This document shows positions 9,042-17,077 of a DNA stretch of 64,000 nt, piece by piece; within the stretch, counting starts at the first letter, position 1, and each line of letters starts with the position of its first letter. The stretch is from contig DATCKU010000002.1 in assembly GCA_036564245.1 (NCBI GenBank), forward strand, positions 124,001-188,000, written 5' to 3'. Made by a program: the position numbers and the translations under genes. Below the pieces are notes generated by a model. It did no database searches. It saw only the letters and a list, made by a program, of their open reading frames with translations, and had not been told where the DNA came from. The stretch comes from Thermasporomyces sp036564245. GTDB lineage: Bacteria; Actinomycetota; Actinomycetes; Propionibacteriales; Actinopolymorphaceae.

Positions 9042-9947
9042 GTGCTGATCGAGGAGATACCGACGGGTCCGGGCACCGGCCCCTACAGCGTCGTCGTCGA
9101 TCCTGACGACGCGATCTGGTTCACGATGCTGCGAAGCGCGGAGATCGGGCGGCTGACCGGCGATGGAACGCTGCAGCGATACCCACTCCGGCCGACGTTT
9201 GCCGCGGACTGCCAACCGTCAACCATCACGTGCGGGCCCGATGGCGCCCTGTGGTTCACGCTTCTTGCAGCTGGTGCCATCGGCCGGGTCGACCGTGCCG
9301 GCAACGTCTCGTCCTTCCCGCTCCCCGACCCGTCCAGCAAGCCATTCGGCATCACGACCGGGCCGGACGACGCCTTGTGGTTCACCGACATGGGCACCGA
9401 CCGGCTCGGTCGCATCACACCCGACGGAGAGATCCGTCACTTCGCGCTCGACAGCGTGGTGGACAGTCCGCCCGGCATGCCGTCGATGATCGTCCCTGGT
9501 CCCGACCAGGCGTTGTGGTTCACCCTCCACTGCGCCGACGCCATCGGCCGGATCGACCGTGACGGCACGCTCAGCATCCAGGCCTTGCCAGAGTCCACAG
9601 CAGGTCCGGTCGGTATCACCTGCGATGGTCACAACCTGTGGTTCGTGGAGATCGGTGCCGGGCGGATCGGTTGTCTTGCGCCGACGACCGGACACCTCGT
9701 GGAGTACGCCCTTGCCGACCCGAACGCCCGACCCCACGCCATCGCGTTCGACCAGACGAGAGGTGTGTGCTGGTTCACCGAATGGGGCGGCAACCGTGTC
9801 GGACGCATCGAGTCCTCTGGGCGCGTCGAGGAGTTCGAGCTGCCGACCGCCGACTCCGAGCCACACGGACTTGCTGTCACTGGCGATGGAACCGTTTATG
9901 TCGCACTCGAAAAAGACGCGGTTGCTCGCATGCACCGACCAAGGTGA
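9042..9947 (+). CDS. Virginiamycin B lyase-like (streptogramin lyase) seven-bladed propeller protein
   Basis: A 301-residue protein from GTG 9042, very close to the length of characterised Vgb lyases (about 295-299). Repeated blades carry the pattern PDGALWFT...IGRI. In Staphylococcus aureus Vgb the catalytic residues are a tyrosine, a histidine and a Glu-Pro-His triplet; the apparent counterparts here are Y15 (GPYSV), H232 (RPHAIA) and E273/H275 (SEPHG), so all are retained. Vgb opens the ring of streptogramin B antibiotics by elimination. Activity is a family-based prediction, since many propeller homologs are untested. A TAGCGT hexamer at 9019-9024 could be its -10 box. An alternative ATG start at 9009 exists. 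It sits oddly between the carboxylase beta and epsilon genes. Confidence 0.82.
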   Translation: MLIEEIPTGPGTGPYSVVVDPDDAIWFTMLRSAEIGRLTGDGTLQRYPLRPTFAADCQPSTITCGPDGALWFTLLAAGAIGRVDRAGNVSSFPLPDPSSKPFGITTGPDDALWFTDMGTDRLGRITPDGEIRHFALDSVVDSPPGMPSMIVPGPDQALWFTLHCADAIGRIDRDGTLSIQALPESTAGPVGITCDGHNLWFVEIGAGRIGCLAPTTGHLVEYALADPNARPHAIAFDQTRGVCWFTEWGGNRVGRIESSGRVEEFELPTADSEPHGLAVTGDGTVYVALEKDAVARMHRPR

Positions 9948-10011
9948 GCCCGCGAGCCGGTCTGTGGTCAGGAAGAAACACCGTCCTTGTCGGTGGAAAA
10001 GCTTGCAGCCC

Positions 10012-10037
10012 CATGCAAGTTCCATGGAACTTCCATG
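10012..10037. promoter_or_regulatory. 26-base near-perfect inverted repeat upstream of accE
   Basis: The core AAGTTCCATGGAACTT (10017-10032) is a perfect 16-base palindrome. After one mismatch on each side, four more bases pair (CATG/CATG). It ends 11 bases before the epsilon-subunit start and could be an operator for that gene, or a transcript-level stem after the lyase gene. No cognate regulator is adjacent. Confidence 0.45.
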
Positions 10038-10048
10038 AAACACTGTGA

Positions 10049-10291
10049 GTGATGACAGCACACGATGACCCCTCGATGCTCCGCGTCGTCAAAGGCAAGC
10101 CGACGCCTGAGGAGTTCGCGGCAGTCGTTGCGGTCATCCAGGCCAAGGTCAAAGCCGCACAGAGCGTGGCCGAGCGTGAGGAAACGGCTCGGTCTCGAGC
10201 CGAGCCGGGCTGGGCAGCGTACTGGCGCCGCAGCCGCCAACCGCTGCGACCGGGCCCGGGTGCATGGCGTGCCAGCGCGCTTCCCCGCTGA
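10049..10291 (+). CDS. Acyl-CoA carboxylase epsilon subunit
   Basis: A small 80-residue protein (GTG 10049, or ATG 10052 one codon later). Two features identify the actinobacterial ACC-epsilon family (AccE/PccE): the N-terminal LRVVKGKPTPEE, which starts the conserved short strand-helix, and the C-terminal block WRRSRQPLRPGPGAWRASA. In Mycobacterium and Streptomyces this subunit binds the carboxyltransferase core and raises activity of the holo-carboxylase. It normally lies directly after the beta gene and before maf. Here a lyase gene separates it from beta, and maf lies 12 kb downstream. Ribosome-binding sequence is weak. Confidence 0.82.
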   Translation: MMTAHDDPSMLRVVKGKPTPEEFAAVVAVIQAKVKAAQSVAEREETARSRAEPGWAAYWRRSRQPLRPGPGAWRASALPR

Positions 10292-10366
10292 CGTGCAAGG
10301 ACTACTTGTCGTCCGGTTCATGTCCCAACGACCTGTGCGCAACGGCCAATCGGAGGTACAACACGC

Positions 10367-10413
10367 GCCGACCCGTGTCGCACCCCCAAGGGGCGTAGTG
10401 CACATGGTCATTT
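10367..10413. repeat. 47-base dispersed repeat, copy A (partner at 23455-23501)
   Basis: Shares 44 of 47 bases with 23455-23501 in the same orientation, ending in GCGTAGTGCACATGGTCATTT. Its flanks form only a degenerate version of the large hairpin seen around copy B (12 of 17 pairs), so this looks like a decayed terminator. On the minus strand it begins AAATGACCA, like the other 3'-end elements, but no minus-strand gene ends here. Confidence 0.7.
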
Positions 10414-10510
10414 CGTGGCTTTCGCGGGCCGTAGAAGCACGGTCTTCCGCCTGGTGAGAAAGGTGGTCGAGCGGTTGGCCGACGAGGGAAATTTCGGCCG
10501 TCTGGACGCC

Positions 10511-10539
10511 TTGTCAGCCCGGGCTAACGGGCCCATGAT
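10511..10539 (+). promoter_or_regulatory. Possible promoter for the Nramp-type gene
   Basis: TTGTCA (10511-10516), a 17-base spacer and CATGAT (10534-10539). The spacer contains a small GC stem (GCCCG/CGGGC). Apart from this and repeat copy A, the 304-base stretch 10292-10595 shows nothing coding. GGAGG sits five bases before the ATG at 10596. Confidence 0.35.
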
Positions 10540-10595
10540 CGGACAATGGTGCGACGGGTACCGTCGCCCGTCGCCTGAGGTCCGCGGAGGCTGCC

Positions 10596-12101
10596 ATGGC
10601 CGAAACCCTCAAGACCACAGGTCCCTCTCACCCGCTCGGGGTCAGCCGACCTGATCTGGAAGTCGCCGATCTGCCAACGCCCGAAGAGGTTTTCGGCGTA
10701 CGACGAATCGGCCCCAAGGAGTTGTTCCAGTTCGCTGTCGGTCCGAGCCTCATCGCCCTCGGCATCTCGATCGGCAGCGGCGAGTGGCTGCTCGGCCCGC
10801 AAGCCGTGGGTCAGTACGGTTTCATCGGTGTCGGCTGGGTCATTCTGATTTCCGCACTGCTGCAAACCTTCTACAACGTCGAGAGCGCCCGTTACGTCGT
10901 CGCCACCGGCGAGGTTCCAGTCGTCGGATGGGGACGCGTACCTCCCGGCTGGAAACTGTGGGTTCCGTTGTCGGTTTTCGTCGTCATCTTCTCGTTCATC
11001 GCCGGAGGTTGGGCGGCCTCGGCCGGGCAAGGTGTCTACGCGCTCGTGCATGGAGACATCGCACCGAGTGGTGCCGAGGAACCCCGCATCTACGCGATTC
11101 TGCTCCTGGTGCTGATCTTCCTCCTCACGGCCGGAGCTCGCCGCATCAGCCGCGCGCTGGAGCTCGCGGACTGGGTCATGATCGGCACGATCCTCATCGT
11201 GCTTTTGATCCTCGACCTCGCGATCGTGCCGGCCAGCATCTGGTGGGACGGCATCCGCGGGTTCTTCACACCTGCCGCGCCGCCGTCCGGCATCACCGCG
11301 ACCGAGCTCGGCGGGCTCGCCGGGTTCACCGCCCTGGCGTCTGGCCTCAACTGGTACGTCATGGGCCACTACCGCGACAAGGGCTACGGCATGGGCTACC
11401 GGACGGGCTACATCGCCGGGCTACGTGGAGAACGTCGAGCTGTGCTGACGAGCGGGGTGACCTTCCCCGACGACGCGAAGAACCGTGCTCTGTGGCGTCG
11501 CTGGTACCGACTGCTCCTCGTCGACATGTGGGGAGTCTTCTTCATCGGAGCGATGCTCGGGATGCTCCTCCCCACCATCCTCATGGCACGTGCCGTGGAA
11601 GTCGCCGGCGAGGGACCGACCGCCGAGACCGTCCCCACGTTCGTCGCCGACGTGCTCCACGGGGAGTACGGCAGCTTCGTGTTCTACCTGACGCTGCTGC
11701 TCGGTGTCTTCGTCCTCTTCAGCACGCAGCTCGGGATCTTCGAGGCCATGGTGCGGGTCACCACCGACGCGTCGCACGCCACGAGCTCGCGACTGCGGTC
11801 GGCCATCGAGGGTGACCCACGCAGGTTCTACTACCCGTTCATGATCGTGCTGCTGATCGTCATCGGCATCGTGATCCACCTGGCACTGCCGGTCGGGCTG
11901 GTGCAGTGGTCAGCGAACATGTCGAACCTCGGCGCGCTGATCTACCCGTTCCTGCTGATGTACCTCAACAGCAAGCTCCCAGCTGCTGCCCGACCACGCC
12001 CGTGGCACTACGTGATCCTCTGCCTCAACGTGGTGTTCTTCGGGTTCTTCTTCATCAACTTCGTCGCCGACCTCGTGGGAGACCCGCTGATCACCTTCTA
12101 G
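10596..12101 (+). CDS. Nramp-family divalent metal transporter homolog
   Basis: A 501-residue integral membrane protein with about eleven hydrophobic helices. The first helix pair, GPSLIALGISIGSGEWLLGP, sits where Nramp proteins place the metal-coordinating break in TM1. Here the canonical DPGN is replaced by a GSGEW-type sequence, as in several distant actinobacterial paralogs, so metal selectivity (or even metal transport) is uncertain. A long cytoplasmic loop follows residue 260 (AGLRGERRAV to ALWRRWYR). Transcribed alone, with a good GGAGG site. Two copies of the 3'-end repeat follow the stop immediately. The metal, if any, cannot be predicted. Confidence 0.7.
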   Translation: MAETLKTTGPSHPLGVSRPDLEVADLPTPEEVFGVRRIGPKELFQFAVGPSLIALGISIGSGEWLLGPQAVGQYGFIGVGWVILISALLQTFYNVESARYVVATGEVPVVGWGRVPPGWKLWVPLSVFVVIFSFIAGGWAASAGQGVYALVHGDIAPSGAEEPRIYAILLLVLIFLLTAGARRISRALELADWVMIGTILIVLLILDLAIVPASIWWDGIRGFFTPAAPPSGITATELGGLAGFTALASGLNWYVMGHYRDKGYGMGYRTGYIAGLRGERRAVLTSGVTFPDDAKNRALWRRWYRLLLVDMWGVFFIGAMLGMLLPTILMARAVEVAGEGPTAETVPTFVADVLHGEYGSFVFYLTLLLGVFVLFSTQLGIFEAMVRVTTDASHATSSRLRSAIEGDPRRFYYPFMIVLLIVIGIVIHLALPVGLVQWSANMSNLGALIYPFLLMYLNSKLPAAARPRPWHYVILCLNVVFFGFFFINFVADLVGDPLITF

Positions 12102-12190
12102 CTCCGCCCACGTTGACCAGGCGCAGGCACTCCGCGCTCCACCCACAATGACCAGGCGCGGGCACTCGCCGCCCGCCACGGTAGGAGTCG
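12101..12190 (+). repeat. Tandem 3'-end repeat element after the Nramp-type gene
   Basis: Two 35-base units start at 12101 and 12136 (GCTCCRCCCACRWTGACCAG, then GCGCRGGCACTC). The second unit runs into a stem GCGGGC/GCCCGC (12158-12176). It begins at the last base of the stop codon. It belongs to the AATGACCA family also seen at 21.07, 24.38, 37.33 and 23.5 kb, and probably serves as a transcript end. Confidence 0.6.
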
Positions 12191-12269
12191 GCACCGGGCG
12201 ACGCTCGTGCGCACACTGCGCGGCTCGCCCGGCGGCCGGCTACGTGTGCGTCGACCGGTCCAGCCAGTA

Positions 12270-12515
12270 GGGTCGAAGGTGCGACTGGTTCGCCCTGCCG
12301 ACGCGGACAACGCGATCGTCCGGGGCGAGGCAAGAGGGAACCCGGTGGGAATCCGGGACTGCCCCGGCAGCGGTATGTGGGAACGACCGCCGTACGAACG
12401 CACTGGGAGGCGCGCATCAGCCTCCTGGGAAGCGACGGCCAGTAGGCAACGACAGACTCGCCGGACCCGACATCCGGTCACTCGATCCGCCCACGAGTCC
12501 GAAGACCTGCCAGCC
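12270..12515 (+). promoter_or_regulatory. Cobalamin (B12) riboswitch
   Basis: The conserved pieces of the adenosylcobalamin riboswitch occur in order: GGTGGGAATCC at 12344-12354, then CGGGACTGCCCC, an AGCGGTA...GACCGCC arm, GGGAAG with GCCAGTAGG (B12 box) at 12438-12446, and GTCCGAAGACCTGCC at 12497-12511. A TAGGGT hexamer at 12268-12273 may be the -10 box. A stem CTGCCG/CGGCAG (12522-12538) follows and could take part in switching. It precedes metE, so cobalamin should shut off the B12-independent methionine synthase, implying that a B12-dependent enzyme exists elsewhere in the genome. Confidence 0.93.
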
Positions 12516-12573
12516 GCCCGCCTGCCGAAGGACGGCAGCGCGGCCAGACGAGAGTTCCCGAGGGAAGGACTCC

Positions 12574-14862
12574 ATGGCCATCATTCGTACGACAGTTCTC
12601 GGCTATCCACGCATCGGCCTTCGACGCGAGCTCAAACGCGCCGTGGAGGCTTACTGGTCAGGCACATCCGACGCTGACGCACTCGCCCAGACCGCCGCCC
12701 ACCTGCGGCGTACGACATGGGAAACCCTGCGCGACGCCGGACTGGACGAGATCCCGTCCAACACCTTCTCGCTCTACGACCACGTGCTCGACCACGCAGT
12801 GCTCTTCGACGCCATCCCGGCGCGCTTCGCCGACCTCACCGGACTGGAGCGGTACTTCGCAATGGCGCGTGGGACGTCCGGCGTCGCGCCACTGGAGATG
12901 ACGAAGTGGTTCGACACCAACTACCACTACCTCGTGCCGGAACTGAAGCCCGACACCACCTTCTGCCTGGACCGCACACACAACAAGCCGGTCGAGGAGT
13001 ATCGCGCGGCCGCAAGTCTCGGCATCACCACCCGACCCGTGCTCCTCGGCCCGGTGAGCTTCCTGCTGCTTTCCAAGCCGGCGGCGGATGCCCCGAAAGA
13101 CTTCCGCACGCTCGACCTGCTCGACGGACTGCTCGAGGTCTACCGCGAGCTGCTTGCCGAGCTCGCGGCCCACGGCGCCCCCTGGGTGCAGCTGGACGAG
13201 CCGGTGCTCGCCGCGGACCGCACGCCTGACGAGTTGAACGCGGTACGCATGGCGTACGAAAGGCTCGCAGCGGTGCCGGTCGGCACGGAGCGTCCCAAGA
13301 TCGTCGTGGCGTCGTACTTCGCACCGCTCGACACGGCGCTGCCCGTGCTGGCTCGCACGCCGATCGACGGCATCGCGTTGGATCTCGTCGCGGGTGCACG
13401 CGACCTGGATCGGGTGGCGAGCGCCGGACTGGCCGGCAAGACCGTCTTCGCTGGCCTCGTCGACGGCAGGAACGTCTGGCGTTGCGACCTCGCCGCGGCG
13501 CTCTCGACCGCCGCGAGCCTGCTGGGCTCGGTCGGCGAGCTGGTGGTCAGCACGTCGTGCTCCCTCATGCACGTGCCGCTCGATCTCGACCAGGAGACCT
13601 CGCTGCCCGCTGACCTTCGGAGCCGACTCGCGTTCGCCCGACAGAAGGTCGACGAAGTGGTGCTGCTCGGCCGAGCGCTCCGTGAGGGTCGCTCCGCGAT
13701 CGAGCCGGAGCTCACAGCGGCCTCCGAGGCCCTCGCCACCCCGGTCGCGGGAGCGGTGGATGCCAGGGTGCGAGCACGGCTCGAAGCGCTCGGGGAGGGC
13801 ACCCGGCGAAGCGACTACGCCACCCGGGTCGCCGTCCAGCAGTCTGCGAGCCGGCTGCCCCTCCTGCCCACCACGACGATCGGGTCCTTCCCGCAGACCC
13901 GTGAGATCCGCGCCGCCCGAGCCGACCTGCGCTCCGGACGAATCGACGAGGAGCAGTACAACGCGATCATCCGCGCCGAGATCGACCGCGTGATCGCGCT
14001 GCAGGAGGACATCGGGCTCGACGTGCTGGTGCACGGTGAGCCGGAACGCAACGACATGGTGCAGTACTTCGCCGAACGCCTGAACGGCTTCGCGAGCACC
14101 GAGCACGGATGGGTGCAGTCGTACGGCAGTCGATACGTGAGGCCACCGATCCTGTTCGGCGACGTGTCACGGCCGGAGCCGATCACGGTCGAGTGGACGA
14201 CGTACGCCCAGTCGCGCACGACGAAGCCGGTCAAGGGGATGCTGACCGGCCCGGTGACCATGCTCGCCTGGTCGTTCGTACGCGACGACCAGCCGCTCGC
14301 CGAGACCGCCCGCCAGGTGGCCCTGGCCCTGCGCGACGAGATCCGCGACCTCGAAGCAGCCGGCATCCGGATCATCCAGGTCGACGAGCCGGCGTTGCGG
14401 GAGCGGCTGCCGCTGCGCAGCGCCGATCAGCCCGACTACATCGCCTGGGCGGTTGCGGCCTTCCGTCTGGCGACGTCGGGGGTCTCGGACAGCACGCAGA
14501 TCCACTCGCACATGTGCTACTCGGAGTTCGGCGAGATCGTCGACGTGATCGACGAGCTGGACGCCGACGTCACGAGCGTCGAAGCCGCCCGGTCACGGAT
14601 GGAGCTGGTCGCCGACCTGGCCAAGGTGGGGTACGAACGCGGCATCGGCCCAGGCGTGTACGACATCCACTCACCGCGGATACCGAGCGTAACGGAGATC
14701 GAGACCTCGCTGCGGCTGGCGCTCGAGGCGGTCGAGGTCGACCGGCTCTGGGTCAACCCGGACTGCGGGCTGAAGACCCGCCGCTACGCCGAGGTGGAGC
14801 CGGCGCTCCGCAACATGGTCGAGGCGGCCCGTCGGGTACGCCGCGAGGTCTCACCAGCCTGA
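12574..14862 (+). CDS. metE: Cobalamin-independent methionine synthase
   Basis: A 762-residue protein that methylates homocysteine with 5-methyltetrahydropteroyl-triglutamate. Both TIM-barrel halves are present. The zinc site in the C-terminal half is intact: H646 and C648 (HSHMCYSEFGE), E670 (DVTSVEA) and C731 (WVNPDCGLKTR). Each is offset by five from the E. coli ligands H641, C643, E665 and C726. The N-terminus (TVLGYPRIGLRRELK) is canonical. AGGGAAGG lies just before the ATG. Controlled by the cobalamin riboswitch directly upstream, and ended by a stem-loop ten bases after the stop. Confidence 0.97.
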   Translation: MAIIRTTVLGYPRIGLRRELKRAVEAYWSGTSDADALAQTAAHLRRTTWETLRDAGLDEIPSNTFSLYDHVLDHAVLFDAIPARFADLTGLERYFAMARGTSGVAPLEMTKWFDTNYHYLVPELKPDTTFCLDRTHNKPVEEYRAAASLGITTRPVLLGPVSFLLLSKPAADAPKDFRTLDLLDGLLEVYRELLAELAAHGAPWVQLDEPVLAADRTPDELNAVRMAYERLAAVPVGTERPKIVVASYFAPLDTALPVLARTPIDGIALDLVAGARDLDRVASAGLAGKTVFAGLVDGRNVWRCDLAAALSTAASLLGSVGELVVSTSCSLMHVPLDLDQETSLPADLRSRLAFARQKVDEVVLLGRALREGRSAIEPELTAASEALATPVAGAVDARVRARLEALGEGTRRSDYATRVAVQQSASRLPLLPTTTIGSFPQTREIRAARADLRSGRIDEEQYNAIIRAEIDRVIALQEDIGLDVLVHGEPERNDMVQYFAERLNGFASTEHGWVQSYGSRYVRPPILFGDVSRPEPITVEWTTYAQSRTTKPVKGMLTGPVTMLAWSFVRDDQPLAETARQVALALRDEIRDLEAAGIRIIQVDEPALRERLPLRSADQPDYIAWAVAAFRLATSGVSDSTQIHSHMCYSEFGEIVDVIDELDADVTSVEAARSRMELVADLAKVGYERGIGPGVYDIHSPRIPSVTEIETSLRLALEAVEVDRLWVNPDCGLKTRRYAEVEPALRNMVEAARRVRREVSPA

Positions 14863-14871
14863 TCCCGGTCA

Positions 14872-14913
14872 CGCGTGCCGGTGCGCCAGAGTGGGTTGGT
14901 GCGCCGGCACGCG
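14872..14913 (+). terminator. Stem-loop terminator after metE
   Basis: A 16-base stem (14872-14887 with 14898-14913) fully paired apart from two G-U wobbles, with a 10-base loop. No U-tract follows, as is common in high-GC actinobacteria. Confidence 0.7.
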
Positions 14914-15233
14914 ACCGGCGAGCTGCGGCGCGGTGCTCGTCACGCAGTGCTGCTGCTGAACCGCAGACCGTCACCCCTGGTGTCCGATCTCGGTACCCGG
15001 GACCTCGCGCACGTCGAGCACACCATCCGGCGGGACAACGGCGTTCGGCCTGGATGCGGGCCGGAGCTTCGCCTCGTCGACCGCTCTCTGAAGATCGATC
15101 CGATGATGGCAAAGCCGTAACGACTTGGTTGCGGTATCGCCTGGTGAGTCCCTCACAACTTGTGTGATAGCCCAGACACGGCTTACAAAGACCCGGTCAG
15201 GGTGATCCCAGAAATCGAATCCAGGAGGGGTTC
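14914..15233 (+). other. Intergenic region with the opp promoter
   Basis: No convincing gene. A promoter-like pair TTGTGT (15160-15165) and TACAAA (15184-15189) with an 18-base spacer lies 44 bases before oppA. The -35 overlaps the small inverted repeat TCACA-N5-TGTGA (15154-15168), a possible operator. AGGAGGGG precedes the oppA ATG. The open frame 14875-15120 has no recognisable features and is treated as non-coding. Confidence 0.4.
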
Positions 15234-16916
15234 ATGCAAGTCCCCGCACGCAAAGCGGCGGTCGCGTCCGTCGCGGCGCTGGCGCTGATCCTCGGCGCCT
15301 GCGGCGGCAACCAAGACAACGAGGGTGGTAATGGCGGCGACGGCCAGGCCTCGACCGGGGGTAGCACGTTCAGCGTCTACATCGGCGAACCCGAGCACCC
15401 GCTGATCCCCGGTATGACCAACGAGACCGAGGGCGGCCAGGTCGTCGACGCGCTGTGGACCGGCTTGATCGAGTACGACGCCGAGACGAACGAGCCCGAG
15501 TTCACCGGTGTCGCGCAGTCGATCGAGTCCGACGACCAGAAGACGTGGACCGTCAAGCTGAAGGACGGGTGGACGTTCCACGACGGGACTCCGGTGACGG
15601 CGCAGTCGTTCGTCGACGCCTGGAACTGGAACGCCTACGGTCCCAACGGCGCTGCGAACTCGTACTTCTTCTCCAACATCGAGGGTTACGACGAGATGCA
15701 GGGGAAGGTCGAGTTCGACGACCAGGGCAACGTGACGAAGGTCGTCGAGGAGCCCAAGGCTGACAAGCTCGCCGGCCTCGAGGTGGTCGACGATCTCACC
15801 TTCACCGTCACGCTCAAGGAGCCGTTCTCGATCTTCCCGTTGACCCTGGGCTACACCGCCTTCTTCCCGCTCCCGAAGGTGTTCTTCGAGGACCCGAAGG
15901 CGTTCGGTAAGCAGCCGGTCGGAAACGGACCGTGGATGGCCAACGAGCCGTTCCAGCCCGGAGTCGGGATCACGCTGGACCGGTACGACGACTACGCCGG
16001 CGAGGAGAAGGCGAAGGCCGAGCACGTCGAGATCAAGGTGTACGCCGACGCGAACACGGGCTACACCGACGTCCAGGCGGGCACCCTCGACATCAACGAC
16101 ACGTTGCCGACCAGCGCGCTGAAGACTGGCCCCGACGAGTTCGGCGACCGCTGGGTCGAGAGCCCGAACGGTAGCATCACGACGCTCGCGTTCCCGCTCT
16201 ACGACAAGCGCTACCAGGACAAGCGAGTCCGGCAGGCGTTCTCGATGGCGATCGACCGTGACCTCATCACCAAGGAGGTCTTCCTCGGATCCCGCCTCCC
16301 GGCACACTCCTTCGCTTCGCCGGTGGCCGCGGGGTACAAGGAGAACGCGTGCGCCGAGACCACGAAGTTCGACCCGGAGCGGGCCAACCAGCTCCTTGAC
16401 GAGGCAGGGTTCGACCGCAGCAAGCCGATCACGCTGTGGTTCAACTCCGGAGCCGGGCACGAGGAGTGGGTCGAAGCGGTCGCGAACCAGCTGAAGCAGA
16501 ACCTCGGCATCGCCGACTACAAGCTGGAGAGCCTCGACTTCGCCCAGTTCCTCCCACTTCGGGACAACAAGGGCATGACCGGCCCGTACCGGGCAGGCTG
16601 GATCATGGACTACCCGCACATCCAGAACTTCCTGGAGCCGATCTACTCCGAGGCAGCTCTGGCGCCGACCGGATCGAACGACACGAGGTTCGTGAACAAG
16701 GAGTTCGACGCGCTTCTCAAGGAAGCCGGTTCGGCGTCCAGCCCCGAGGAGGCGGCCGCGAAGTACCAGGAGGCGGAGCAGATCCTCTGCGAGGAGATGC
16801 CGGGCACGCCCCTCTTCTATGGGCGCAACCAGCTCGTTCACACGGAGCGGGTTGACAACGTGTTCCAGGACGGTTACGGCCGGATCGACCTGGCCCGCGT
16901 GACCGTCAAGGAGTGA
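15234..16916 (+). CDS. oppA: Oligopeptide ABC transporter substrate-binding lipoprotein
   Basis: A 560-residue SBP_bac_5-type protein. Residues 1-23 form a lipoprotein signal (LILGAC, lipidated C23), followed by a flexible Gly/Asn-rich linker. Family blocks include LKDGWTFHDGTPVTAQSFVD, VRQAFSMAIDRDLI and the C-terminal RTERVDNV-like segment. It sits on the outer membrane face and captures peptides for OppBCDF. First gene of the operon; a strong hairpin lies between it and oppB, consistent with higher expression of the binding protein than of the membrane parts. Peptide length preference cannot be told. Confidence 0.92.
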   Translation: MQVPARKAAVASVAALALILGACGGNQDNEGGNGGDGQASTGGSTFSVYIGEPEHPLIPGMTNETEGGQVVDALWTGLIEYDAETNEPEFTGVAQSIESDDQKTWTVKLKDGWTFHDGTPVTAQSFVDAWNWNAYGPNGAANSYFFSNIEGYDEMQGKVEFDDQGNVTKVVEEPKADKLAGLEVVDDLTFTVTLKEPFSIFPLTLGYTAFFPLPKVFFEDPKAFGKQPVGNGPWMANEPFQPGVGITLDRYDDYAGEEKAKAEHVEIKVYADANTGYTDVQAGTLDINDTLPTSALKTGPDEFGDRWVESPNGSITTLAFPLYDKRYQDKRVRQAFSMAIDRDLITKEVFLGSRLPAHSFASPVAAGYKENACAETTKFDPERANQLLDEAGFDRSKPITLWFNSGAGHEEWVEAVANQLKQNLGIADYKLESLDFAQFLPLRDNKGMTGPYRAGWIMDYPHIQNFLEPIYSEAALAPTGSNDTRFVNKEFDALLKEAGSASSPEEAAAKYQEAEQILCEEMPGTPLFYGRNQLVHTERVDNVFQDGYGRIDLARVTVKE

Positions 16917-16987
16917 GCGCCCAGTCGTCGGGCCGCACCAGCCAGTGGGCGGCCCGGCGACTGTCTCGCTGCAGTGCTGAATGCACA

Positions 16988-17027
16988 ACCCGTGTGGCAG
17001 GGTGCCCGGACGCCCTGCCACACGGGT
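16988..17027 (+). terminator. Partial terminator / attenuator between oppA and oppB
   Basis: A perfect 15-base stem (16988-17002 with 17013-17027; left arm ACCCGTGTGGCAGGG) and a 10-base loop, inside the 161-base oppA-oppB gap. Placed where it can stop or stabilise the oppA transcript and reduce read-through to the permease genes. Confidence 0.7.
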
Positions 17028-17077
17028 CCGGCATGGTGTGGTAACACGGTCACCGGACAGCCCCGGAGGGACCTCTC

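Noticed and set aside
14875..15120. Small open frame after metE
   Set aside because: It begins inside the terminator stem, has no ribosome site or recognisable sequence, and another frame on the opposite strand looks equally plausible.
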